Source: Clostridia bacterium
Lineage (GTDB): Bacteria > Bacillota > Clostridia > Oscillospirales > CAG-272
Direction of reading: 5' to 3'
Assembly: GCA_017395885.1 (NCBI GenBank)
Contig: JAFQNM010000099.1
Location: forward strand, 1-21,983
Length of the DNA: 21,983 bases
This document shows positions 14,673 through 21,983 of this stretch, in pieces (positions within the stretch are counted from its first letter, which is position 1; every line of letters begins with the position of its first letter). The notes beneath the pieces are model-generated. The model was not told where the DNA came from and did not search any database. It saw only the letters and a program-made list of their open reading frames with translations. Position numbers and translations under genes: made by a program.

Positions 14673-17189
14673 ATGTCAAATATGAAAAAGCTTTTGATAG
14701 TAGACGGAAACAGTATTCTCAACCGTGCATTTTACGGGGTTCGCCCCCTTTCCACAAAGGACGGTATTCCCACAAATGCAGTGTACGGATTTATCACAAT
14801 ACTGAAAAAGCACATAGACAGCATCTCTCCCGACTATCTTGCCTGTGCATTTGATCTGAAGGGACCCACCTTTCGTCATGAAATGTATGAGGGGTATAAG
14901 GCAAACCGCCATCCTATGCCGGACGACCTTGCAGCACAGCTCCCATGGGCAAAAAAGGTTGCAATGGCAATGGGCTTTACCGTTATTGAGTGTCAGGGCT
15001 GGGAAGCAGATGACGTTCTCGGAACAGTTGCGGGAATGGCAGACAGCGAGGGCGACATACTCTCCTATATATTAACCGGAGACAGAGACTCTCTGCAGCT
15101 GATAACAGATAATACCGCCGTCATACTTGTAAAAACAAAGGAAGATATAGTATATGACAGAGAAACGTTTATCTCTGAATACAAGGTAACACCGGAAAGC
15201 TACGTACACGTAAAGGCCCTGATGGGAGATAGCTCGGATAACATCCCCGGAGTTGCCGGCATAGGTGAGAAAACTGCTTTCAAGCTTATTTCAGCTTGTG
15301 AAACTCTGGATTGTCTATATGCAGACGAGAATCTCGGAGGTGCGGGAAAATCCGCCAAGGAAAAGCTCATTGCAGGCAAAGCTAATGCATACCTGTCCTA
15401 TGAGCTTTCAAAAATAAGCAGAGAAGCTCCCATAGGACTCACCCTTGAGGATATTGAGCATAACGGTGCCAATAAATCTGAGCTTCTTGAAATATTCACA
15501 AAGCTTGAGTTTTCCGGTCTTGCTAAGCGGTTTGACTTTGAGGGAGCAGAGGAGCATAGTGAAAAAAAGGCACCTAAGATGCCTGAAATAGTTGAAAAGA
15601 GCGCCGATGAGCTTTCGGCTGAAGAAGGCAGTATAGCCCTGTCTGTGTTTGATGGAACCCTTTACTGCGCAACCGTAAGCGGAGTATATAAGGTCAAGGG
15701 AGACCCATCGCCAATACTTGAAAAGGGATTTGTTTGTCACGATTTTAAGGAGATATACAAATGCCTGATGCGCTTTGGAGCAGAAGTAAAGTGCGTGTTT
15801 GACACAATGAGTGCTTCGTATCTTCTTTCTCCCGGTGAAAGCTCATATCCTGTTGAGAAATCAGTTGTGCGTTATCTCGGTGAGCAAGCAAAGCCGGGAG
15901 AGGGCGCAGAGGCCTGGTATGCGCTTCGCCTTGTGCCTGAGCTTGAAAAGGCTCTTAGCGAGCAGGGAATGATGAGCGTTCTCAATGATATTGAGATACC
16001 TCTTTCTCCCGTGCTTGCCAAAATGGAGATGCTTGGATTCCGTCTGGATACGGAGGGGCTTCACAGATATATAGAGCAGCTGAACGAGCTTCAGGACCAG
16101 CTTGCCCAAAGAATATACATTCAGGCAGGCAGAGAGTTTAATATAAACTCTCCGAAGCAGCTGGGAGAGGTGCTGTTTGAGGACCTGGGCCTACCTGTTA
16201 AGAAAAAGACAAAAACAGGTTATGCTACAGATGCAGAAACTCTTTCCGCTCTCAGAGCTTATCACGAAATAATAGATGATATTCTGGATTTCAGACAGGT
16301 AGCTAAGCTGGTAGGAACCTATGGAGAGAATATAATTGCGCTTGTCGATGAGAATTCAAGAATACACACAAGGTTTAATCAGACAGGCACCGCAACAGGC
16401 CGTCTCTCCTCGGCAGACCCCAACCTTCAGAATATACCCGTCAGAGGTCAGCTTGGAAGAGAGCTGAGAAGATTCTTTACCGCTACAGACGGTGACCACA
16501 TTCTTGTTGATGCAGACTATTCTCAGATCGAGCTGAGGCTCCTTGCTGAAATGTCAGGAGACAGCGTTATGCAGAATATCTATCTTGAAGGAGGAGATAT
16601 TCATGCATCTACAGCGGCAAAGGTTTTCGGCGTTTCTCCCGAAATGGTCACAAAGGAGCTTAGGTCAAAAGCAAAGGCAGTTAACTTCGGTATTGTATAC
16701 AGAATCGGAGATTTTTCTCTTTCTCAGGATCTTCACGTATCCCGAAAGGCTGCAAGAGAGTATATAGACAGCTATTTGGCAACGTTTCCCGGAGTAGACA
16801 GATATCTTAAGGAAACTGTGGAAAAGGCAAAGAAGGACGGATATACAACCACTCTTCTCGGTCGCCGTCGCCCCATTCCCGAGCTTTCGGCGCAGAACAA
16901 GAATCTACGCTCGTTTGGAGAAAGAGTTGCTATGAACAGTCCCATACAGGGAACTGCTGCAGATATTATAAAGATTGCAATGATAAATGTTGACAGAGCT
17001 TTGACTCTGGCAGGAATAGATGCAAGGCTTGTTCTTCAGGTACATGACGAGCTTATTGTTGAGGCATCTTTGAACTGTGCGGATGAAGCGGCAGAAATAC
17101 TTGTGCGTGAGATGAGAAATGCATATAATACGGTAGTTCCACTTGATGTTGAAGCAAATAAAGGCTCAACCTGGTACGATGCAAAATAA
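14673..17189 (+). CDS. polA: DNA polymerase I
   Basis: PolA of 838 residues fills gaps and removes RNA primers during replication and repair. Residues about 1-290 are the 5' nuclease (LLIVDGNSILNRAFYG near the start, GDSSDNIPGVAGIGEKTA in the H3TH region). The middle (about 310-470) is a degenerate 3'-5' exonuclease domain: no DxE metal-binding pair is seen at the start of the domain (SIALSVFDG), so proofreading is probably absent, as in Bacillus. The polymerase domain holds motif A with D615 and E620, the O-helix at 664-677 with R664, K668, F672 and Y676, and motif C with D792 and E793. The residue after Y676, normally Gly, is Arg677. GAAGGA precedes the ATG; a strong promoter lies at 14614-14642 and a terminator directly follows. 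Confidence 0.96.
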   Translation: MSNMKKLLIVDGNSILNRAFYGVRPLSTKDGIPTNAVYGFITILKKHIDSISPDYLACAFDLKGPTFRHEMYEGYKANRHPMPDDLAAQLPWAKKVAMAMGFTVIECQGWEADDVLGTVAGMADSEGDILSYILTGDRDSLQLITDNTAVILVKTKEDIVYDRETFISEYKVTPESYVHVKALMGDSSDNIPGVAGIGEKTAFKLISACETLDCLYADENLGGAGKSAKEKLIAGKANAYLSYELSKISREAPIGLTLEDIEHNGANKSELLEIFTKLEFSGLAKRFDFEGAEEHSEKKAPKMPEIVEKSADELSAEEGSIALSVFDGTLYCATVSGVYKVKGDPSPILEKGFVCHDFKEIYKCLMRFGAEVKCVFDTMSASYLLSPGESSYPVEKSVVRYLGEQAKPGEGAEAWYALRLVPELEKALSEQGMMSVLNDIEIPLSPVLAKMEMLGFRLDTEGLHRYIEQLNELQDQLAQRIYIQAGREFNINSPKQLGEVLFEDLGLPVKKKTKTGYATDAETLSALRAYHEIIDDILDFRQVAKLVGTYGENIIALVDENSRIHTRFNQTGTATGRLSSADPNLQNIPVRGQLGRELRRFFTATDGDHILVDADYSQIELRLLAEMSGDSVMQNIYLEGGDIHASTAAKVFGVSPEMVTKELRSKAKAVNFGIVYRIGDFSLSQDLHVSRKAAREYIDSYLATFPGVDRYLKETVEKAKKDGYTTTLLGRRRPIPELSAQNKNLRSFGERVAMNSPIQGTAADIIKIAMINVDRALTLAGIDARLVLQVHDELIVEASLNCADEAAEILVREMRNAYNTVVPLDVEANKGSTWYDAK

Positions 17190-17195
17190 ATACTG

Positions 17196-17224
17196 AAAAA
17201 ACTGCTCTGATCGGGCAGTTTTTT
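17196..17224 (+). terminator. Terminator after polA
   Basis: AAAAAACTGC (17196-17205) pairs with GCAGTTTTTT (17215-17224) around a nine-base loop, ending in a run of six T. It lies six bases after the polA stop codon. Confidence 0.85.
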
Positions 17225-17246
17225 CTATATTTGTATGGAATATCTA

Positions 17247-17275
17247 TTGACTTTAGTAAGGTAAAGTGATAAACT
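17247..17275 (+). promoter_or_regulatory. Sigma-A promoter of the histidine operon
   Basis: TTGACT (17247-17252) and TAAACT (17270-17275) are 17 bases apart. It is the only promoter seen ahead of yerC-hisZGDCB. The distance to the first start codon is about 40 bases, too short for a T-box leader. Confidence 0.65.
17250..17267 (+). promoter_or_regulatory. Candidate operator between -35 and -10 of the his promoter
   Basis: ACTTTA (17250-17255) and TAAAGT (17262-17267) form a perfect dyad with a six-base spacer that covers the promoter spacer. A repressor bound here would block RNA polymerase. The TrpR-like YerC encoded by the first gene is the natural candidate; that link is inference. Confidence 0.45.
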
Positions 17276-17318
17276 ATAAAACAATTAAGGTATGATCGGA
17301 AAAACTATGGAGGTAATA

Positions 17319-17624
17319 ATGAATAATTTTCATTCTGAGTCAATAGACCGACTTTTCAGATCAATGGTAAATCTTAAAAGCGTTGAGGATTGCTATAAAT
17401 ATTTTGAGGATCTTTGCACTGTTAAAGAGATCCAGGATATGGCTCAGCGTCTGGAAACAGCAATAATGCTTGATTGCGGTGAGAATTATCAGACTATTTC
17501 CGAAAAGGTCGGCATTAGCACAGCTACCATCGGCAGAGTCAGCAAATGTTTGAAGTATGGCAGCGGCGGTTACCGTGATGCCATAGATAAACTTAGATCC
17601 GAGGATACAGAAAATGATAATTAA
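17319..17624 (+). CDS. YerC/YecD family TrpR-like regulator
   Basis: This 101-residue protein belongs to the YerC/YecD family of TrpR-related DNA-binding proteins. A helix-turn-helix is clear at about residues 56-80 (NYQTISEKVGISTATIGRVSK), preceded by the family segment CTVKEIQDMAQRLETA at 33-48. From memory, TrpR-family regulators next to his genes have been predicted to control histidine synthesis in Gram-positives (called HisR). The position at the head of the his operon agrees. GGAGG lies five bases before the ATG at 17319, which is why I reject the longer frame starting at 17292. Its end overlaps hisZ by 11 bases. It probably senses histidine or a related ligand and binds the dyad at 17250-17267. 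Confidence 0.85.
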   Translation: MNNFHSESIDRLFRSMVNLKSVEDCYKYFEDLCTVKEIQDMAQRLETAIMLDCGENYQTISEKVGISTATIGRVSKCLKYGSGGYRDAIDKLRSEDTENDN

Positions 17625-18738
17625 CGATACGGTTCTTAAATATGATGAAAAGGTGATCTTTGCACTCAGAGAGCTTTATTCAAGGTATGGCTACTCACAG
17701 TATAAGATGAGTAAGTTTGAGGAGTATGATCTCTACGTGAGAAATAAGGATTTCCTTATTTCTGACGGAGTAATTACCTTTACAGATACAAACGGCCGTC
17801 TGATGGCCTTGAAGCCTGACGTTACCCTGTCAATCATAAAGAATTCCAAGGATATACCGGGATTCGTGCAGAAGCTTTATTATGATGAAAACGTTTACCG
17901 TGTTTCCGACAGAACGCATACGTTCAAGGAGATAATGCAGGTCGGACTTGAATGTATCGGAGATATTGATGATTATTCTATTCTCGAGGTTGTTTCTCTG
18001 GCGGCAAAAAGCCTTGTGAAGATATCAGATAGCAGTGTTCTTGATATTTCTCATCTCGGAATTCTTTCCGCTATGTTTGACCTTGCCGGTATCCCGGAGT
18101 CAGACCGTGACCGTATTATGAAGCTCGTAGGAGAGAAAAACGTCCATGAGCTTGAAAGGGAATGCAGAGGTCTTGGAGTTGAGGATGACTATACAGAGCA
18201 AATTAAAGCTCTTGTATCAACATACGGAGCTCCGAAAACGGTATTGCCAAGGCTAAAAGAGCTGCTTTGCGATGAGGCCTTTGCAGAGCCTCTCTCCCAG
18301 CTTGAGAATATAGTTGCATCACTTGATGGCGATGAGTATTCTCATATTATCCGTATAGATTTTTCCGTTATCAGCGATATCAAGTATTATAACGGTATCG
18401 TGTTTAAGGGATTTATCAGCGGCATACCTCAAAGCGTGCTTTCAGGCGGGCAGTATGACAGGCTTATGAGAAAGATGCAGAAGAGATCCGGTGCCGTTGG
18501 TTTTGCGGTATATCTTGATCTTCTTGAGAGGCTTATTTCAGAGTCGAGAAAATATGATGTGGATACCGTTATCCTTTGTGACAGAACTGCAAACGTTAGC
18601 ACAGTCAGAAAAGCTGTTGAAGAGTATGCAGCAAAGGGAAGCGTCAGTGTTCAGAGAAGCCTGCCGGACAAATATACGTATAAAAGGCTTGTAAGAATTT
18701 CCGAAGGAGAGGTGACAGAAATTGAAGAAAATACTTAA
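17614..18738 (+). CDS. hisZ: ATP phosphoribosyltransferase regulatory subunit
   Basis: HisZ is a catalytically inactive relative of histidyl-tRNA synthetase that binds short-form HisG, giving an active, histidine-regulated ATP phosphoribosyltransferase. The 374-residue protein shows the class II synthetase-like fold: motif-2-like YYDENVYRVSDRTHTFKEIMQVGLE (residues about 89-113) and SGGQYDRLM in the motif-3 region. The anticodon-binding domain of true HisRS is lacking, as the family requires. The immediate downstream neighbour is a 213-residue HisG, exactly the partner expected. The start overlaps the end of yerC, and GAGGAT precedes it. Confidence 0.9.
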   Translation: MIINDTVLKYDEKVIFALRELYSRYGYSQYKMSKFEEYDLYVRNKDFLISDGVITFTDTNGRLMALKPDVTLSIIKNSKDIPGFVQKLYYDENVYRVSDRTHTFKEIMQVGLECIGDIDDYSILEVVSLAAKSLVKISDSSVLDISHLGILSAMFDLAGIPESDRDRIMKLVGEKNVHELERECRGLGVEDDYTEQIKALVSTYGAPKTVLPRLKELLCDEAFAEPLSQLENIVASLDGDEYSHIIRIDFSVISDIKYYNGIVFKGFISGIPQSVLSGGQYDRLMRKMQKRSGAVGFAVYLDLLERLISESRKYDVDTVILCDRTANVSTVRKAVEEYAAKGSVSVQRSLPDKYTYKRLVRISEGEVTEIEENT

Positions 18739-19363
18739 TGTTGCTCTCCCTAAGGGAAGACTTGGAGAAAAGGTGTATGCAATGTTTGAGGCGGCAGGAT
18801 TTGAGTGCCCGTCCATCAAAGAACAGAACAGAAAGCTCATCTTTGAGAATGAAGAGGTGGGCGTTCGGTATTTCTGGGTAAAGCCCTCGGATATTGCTAT
18901 CTACGTTGAAAGAGGTGCAGCAGATATAGGCGTTGCAGGAAAGGATATTCTTCTTGAATATAATCCCGATGTGTATGAGCTTCTGGATCTCGGAATAGGA
19001 AAATGCAGAATGGCAGTTGCGGCAAAGAGCGATTTTCGTGATGATCCTCAGCGAACACTCAGAGTAGCAACAAAGTTTTCAAACATTGCACAGAGCTACT
19101 ATACGTCTGTTGACCGAGATATAGATATTATCCACCTTAATGGCTCAATTGAGATAGCACCTATACTTGATCTGTCAGATGTGATAGTGGATATAGTGGA
19201 AACGGGAAAAACACTTAAGGAAAACGATCTTGAGGTGTTTGAAACGATAGTACCTATTAGTGCAAGGCTTATAGCAAATAAGTCAAGTTTTAAGTTCAAA
19301 AATGAACTGATAGAAAAAATAGTGTGTGAGATTTCCGCACAGTTAGAGGCCAGAAATGATTAA
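18722..19363 (+). CDS. hisG: ATP phosphoribosyltransferase, short form, catalytic subunit
   Basis: HisG condenses ATP and PRPP to phosphoribosyl-ATP, the committed step of histidine synthesis. The 213 residues correspond to the short form that lacks the C-terminal regulatory domain and needs HisZ. ALPKGRLGEK (residues 8-17) is the typical N-terminus. VERGAADIGVAGKDILLE and the PRPP-binding loop around DVIVDIVETGKTLKEN are clear. The start codon is TTG: no ATG or GTG fits, and a long AAGGAGAGGTGA site lies six bases upstream. It overlaps hisZ by 17 bases and hisD by 8, so translation is coupled. Confidence 0.94.
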   Translation: MKKILNVALPKGRLGEKVYAMFEAAGFECPSIKEQNRKLIFENEEVGVRYFWVKPSDIAIYVERGAADIGVAGKDILLEYNPDVYELLDLGIGKCRMAVAAKSDFRDDPQRTLRVATKFSNIAQSYYTSVDRDIDIIHLNGSIEIAPILDLSDVIVDIVETGKTLKENDLEVFETIVPISARLIANKSSFKFKNELIEKIVCEISAQLEARND

Positions 19364-20633
19364 AGTTTTTGAATACGGCAAGGTTGCAAATGAAGATATA
19401 TTTGCCCGTGTTGAACCTGAGATAGACGTAGAGGCGGTAGTTGCCGAAATTATTGAAAACGTAAAAGCAAATGGTGATAAGGCTCTTTATGAATATTGCG
19501 AAAGGTTTGATAAGGCAATTCTTTCAAGCCTTCTTGTAACTAAAGAGGAGATCGACGAGGCAGTAGCCCTCGTTGAGCCTGAGTTTCTTGAGATACTCAA
19601 AAGGGCGGCGGCAAATATCCGTAAGTTCCATGAAAAACAGGTGAGAAACAGCTTTATCATCAATGATGAGGATGGTATCGTTATCGGTCAGAAGATCATT
19701 CCCGTGGACCGTGCAGGACTTTACGTACCCGGAGGCACGGCTGCATATCCCTCCACAGTTCTTATGGACTCAATTCCTGCAAAGATAGCAGGAGTGAAGG
19801 AGGTCGTAATGGTAACCCCTCCCACAAAGGAAGGAAAGGTAAATCCCGTTATCCTTGCGGCAGCATACGTTGCCGGAGTTGATAAGATAGTAAAGGTTGG
19901 CGGTGCTCAGGCAATAGCCGCTCTTGCATACGGAACAGAAAGCGTACCCAGAGTAGATAAGATAGTGGGCCCCGGAAATGCTTTCGTTGCAGAGGCCAAA
20001 AAGCAGGTTTTCGGAAAGGTCTCCATTGATATGATCGCAGGCCCCAGCGAGATACTTATCGTTGCAGACGGTGCAACAAACCCAGCTCACGCTGCGGCTG
20101 ATCTTCTTTCACAGGCAGAGCATGACAGACTAGCAAGCGCAGTTCTCGTAACAGATTCTATAGAGCTTGCAAACGCAGTAAGCGCAGAGCTTGAAAAGCA
20201 GATCCCCCATCTTGAGAGAGCAGATATAGCAAGAGCTTCTATTGATAATAACGGAAAGATCATCGTTGCAGACGATCTTATGAAGGCGATAGATATTGCA
20301 AATGAGATCGCTCCTGAGCATCTTGAGCTTCTGGTAGATAATCCCTTTGATTATCTTGATGCTATCCGTCATGCAGGGAGCATCTTTATGGGCAGAAATT
20401 GTCCTGAGGCCCTCGGCGACTATTTTGCCGGTCCCAACCACACTCTTCCCACAAGCGGAACTGCAAAGTTTTCCAGCCCCCTGTCTGTAGACGATTTCGT
20501 AAAGAAGACACAGTATACCTACTATACAAAAAAAGCTCTTGAGCGTGTGGCCGAGGATGTTGCGTACTTTGCAACAAAGGAAGGACTTACAGCTCACGCA
20601 CACAGCGCAACTATCAGAACCAAAGGAAACTAA
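19356..20633 (+). CDS. hisD: Histidinol dehydrogenase
   Basis: HisD oxidises L-histidinol to L-histidine in two NAD-dependent steps with a bound zinc. The 425-residue length is normal. The signature region [20 protein letters not shown] (181-200) and KIVGPGN (202-208) are intact. IAPEHLEL contains the catalytic pair E321 and H322. SQAEHD (with Q253 and H256) and GDYFAGPNH (with D355) supply zinc ligands. The ATG overlaps hisG by 8 bases; hisC begins one base after the stop. Confidence 0.97.
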   Translation: MIKVFEYGKVANEDIFARVEPEIDVEAVVAEIIENVKANGDKALYEYCERFDKAILSSLLVTKEEIDEAVALVEPEFLEILKRAAANIRKFHEKQVRNSFIINDEDGIVIGQKIIPVDRAGLYVPGGTAAYPSTVLMDSIPAKIAGVKEVVMVTPPTKEGKVNPVILAAAYVAGVDKIVKVGGAQAIAALAYGTESVPRVDKIVGPGNAFVAEAKKQVFGKVSIDMIAGPSEILIVADGATNPAHAAADLLSQAEHDRLASAVLVTDSIELANAVSAELEKQIPHLERADIARASIDNNGKIIVADDLMKAIDIANEIAPEHLELLVDNPFDYLDAIRHAGSIFMGRNCPEALGDYFAGPNHTLPTSGTAKFSSPLSVDDFVKKTQYTYYTKKALERVAEDVAYFATKEGLTAHAHSATIRTKGN

Positions 20634-20634
20634 A

Positions 20635-21699
20635 ATGAGCCGTTTTTTCAGCGAAAAATATAAGAGCCTTGTGCCTTATACCCCCGGAGAGCAGCCCAAA
20701 GGTATGAAGTATATAAAGCTCAACACTAACGAATCTCCCTTTCCTCCCTCTAAAAAGGCTGTGGAATACGCAGCAAGGGAGGCAGAGAAATATCAGCTTT
20801 ATTCTGACCCCGAATGTGCTGAGCTTGTAAATGCCGCAGCTCAGTTCTTCGGCGTTGAAAAGGATGAGATCCTTTTTACAAACGGATCGGATGAAATACT
20901 GAATTTTGCTTTTATGGCATATTGCGATAAGGATCATCCTGCATATTTTCCGAATATAACTTACGGCTTCTATTCGGTTTTTGCGGAGATCAATAATATT
21001 CCTTATACCGAAATTCCGCTAAAAAGTGATTTTACGATTGATATTTCAGATTATGAAGGCAAAAAGGGTGCAATATTCATTGCAAATCCCAATGCTCCCA
21101 CAGGAATCGCTCTTGCTCTTTCGGAGGTTGAAAGAATAATTAAAGCGAATACTCAGAGCGTAGTTGTCATTGACGAAGCATATGTGGACTTCGGAGCCGA
21201 GAGTGCGGTGCCTCTCATCAAAAAATACGATAACCTCCTTGTAACACAAACTTTCTCAAAATCGCGTTCTATGGCAGGCGCCCGTCTCGGCTTCGGTATT
21301 GGCTCAAAGGAGCTTATAAGAGATCTTAATACTATCAAGTATTCCACCAACCCATATAACGTAAATCGCACAACAATGGCGGCAGGAGTTGGGGCTCTTG
21401 AGGATAATGATTATACCCTTGAAAACTGCAAAAGGATCATCGCAACGAGAGAGAGAGCTGCAAAGGCACTTCGTGAACTCGGCTTTGAAATGACAGAATC
21501 CTCTGCCAACTTTATTTTTGCCCGCCACCCTAAGGTCAGCGGCGAGAAGATATATCTTGATCTGAAGAATGCCGGAATTCTCGTCCGTCATTTCAATAAG
21601 CCCGATCTTTGTGAATACAACCGAATAACGGTTGGAACAGATGAGCAGATGGATGCTCTGATACTTGCAATTACAGAAATTATCGGAGAAAACAAATGA
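20635..21699 (+). CDS. hisC: Histidinol-phosphate aminotransferase
   Basis: HisC transfers an amino group from glutamate to imidazole-acetol phosphate, using pyridoxal phosphate. The protein has 354 residues. LNTNESPFPPS at 29-39, NPNAPTG at 151-157, VVIDEAYVDF at 177-186 and the Schiff-base lysine K209 in TFSKSRSMAGARLGFG are all present. The ATG at 20635 follows the hisD stop by one base and has AAAGGAA upstream. The frame is open 32 codons further upstream, but that part is inside hisD and lacks the family N-terminus. It overlaps hisB by ATGA. Confidence 0.96.
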   Translation: MSRFFSEKYKSLVPYTPGEQPKGMKYIKLNTNESPFPPSKKAVEYAAREAEKYQLYSDPECAELVNAAAQFFGVEKDEILFTNGSDEILNFAFMAYCDKDHPAYFPNITYGFYSVFAEINNIPYTEIPLKSDFTIDISDYEGKKGAIFIANPNAPTGIALALSEVERIIKANTQSVVVIDEAYVDFGAESAVPLIKKYDNLLVTQTFSKSRSMAGARLGFGIGSKELIRDLNTIKYSTNPYNVNRTTMAAGVGALEDNDYTLENCKRIIATRERAAKALRELGFEMTESSANFIFARHPKVSGEKIYLDLKNAGILVRHFNKPDLCEYNRITVGTDEQMDALILAITEIIGENK

Positions 21700-21983
21700 G
21701 AACTACTGAAATAAACAGAAAAACTGCGGAGACAGATATTTCCCTTAAGCTGAATATTGACGGAAAGGGTATAAGCACAGTAAAAACAGGCTGCGGCTTT
21801 CTTGACCATATGCTCACCCTTTTTGCATCTCACGGTCGCTTTGATATAGCTCTTACCTGCAACGGAGATACAAAGGTAGACTATCATCACACCGCAGAGG
21901 TTATAGGTATCGTTCTCGGCTCAGCATTTAAGGAAGCACTCGGCGATAAATAGGGATTCGTCCGCTTTGGTAATATGATCCTC
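21696..21983 (+). CDS. hisB: Imidazoleglycerol-phosphate dehydratase, partial, interrupted by TAG
   Basis: HisB dehydrates imidazoleglycerol phosphate. The gene starts at the ATGA overlap with hisC. The first 85 codons match the family: RKTAETDISLKLNIDG, KTGCGFLDHMLTLFASHGRFD and VDYHHTAEVIGIVLG with the metal-binding HHxxE. In the last motif the usual Asp after Glu is Val. At codon 86 (21951-21953) the frame reads TAG where family members have Lys, Arg or similar in the segment ALGDKxGI. After it the same frame continues as GFVRFGNMIL, the expected family sequence, to the window end. The full protein is about 195 residues, so either this is a nonsense mutation making a pseudogene, or a sequence error near a contig end. 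The rest lies outside the window. Confidence 0.85.

Noticed and set aside
17225..17318. T-box or histidine attenuator ahead of the his operon
   Set aside because: Only about 40 bases separate the promoter from the yerC start; no specifier loop, His-rich leader peptide or terminator is present.
21951..21953. TAG reassigned to an amino acid in this organism
   Set aside because: None of the 19 other complete genes is interrupted by TAG, and a genome with a recoded TAG should show it in many conserved genes.

Overview
The window looks like chromosomal DNA from a Gram-positive anaerobe of the class Clostridia, probably a gut Oscillospirales or Ruminococcaceae relative. The evidence is GGAGG-type ribosome binding sites, sigma-A promoters with 17-base spacers, a short HisG paired with HisZ, a YerC-type regulator, a DUF624 membrane protein, a PolA without proofreading residues, a type-4 uracil-DNA glycosylase and the MEP-pathway gene ispE. 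Most of the window is compact housekeeping DNA with strong promoters and shared bidirectional terminators. No tRNA, rRNA, CRISPR array, transposase or phage gene was seen.

Layout. (a) 1-145: a cluster of small hairpins and a GC-rich terminator-like hairpin. (b) 146-3745, minus strand: a two-gene unit with its own promoter, a GNAT acetyltransferase followed by a 980-residue protein with an N-terminal TIR domain, one membrane segment and a very long repeat-rich C-terminal part. This is the accessory-looking part of the window and the best candidate for an undescribed system. (c) 3772-6264, plus strand: a ProC-like reductase and two membrane proteins, the second of the DUF624 family. (d) 6265-6563: a 299-base non-coding element bounded by an 11-base inverted repeat and packed with about ten hairpins; its centre holds the terminator shared by the DUF624 gene and ispE. 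(e) 6571-8672, minus strand: a DUF362/ferredoxin protein and ispE. (f) 8719-9701: a YegS/DgkB-type lipid kinase, with a perfect 17-bp terminator stem shared with the convergent mtlD. (g) mtlD (minus) and a type-4 uracil-DNA glycosylase (plus) diverge from back-to-back promoters. (h) 11609-13588, minus strand: a membrane protein and a trigger-factor-like lipoprotein. (i) 13664-17224: an M14 zinc peptidase and polA. (j) 17247 to the end: a histidine operon, yerC-hisZ-hisG-hisD-hisC-hisB, almost fully translationally coupled.

How the genes work together. HisZ and short HisG form ATP phosphoribosyltransferase, the first step of histidine synthesis; HisB, HisC and HisD act later. A TrpR-like YerC at the head of the operon and a small inverted repeat between its -35 and -10 boxes suggest local feedback control. 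Two sequence oddities deserve checking: an in-frame TAG stop in hisB, 30 bases from the window end, and a Gly-to-Arg change in the otherwise invariant O-helix motif of PolA.
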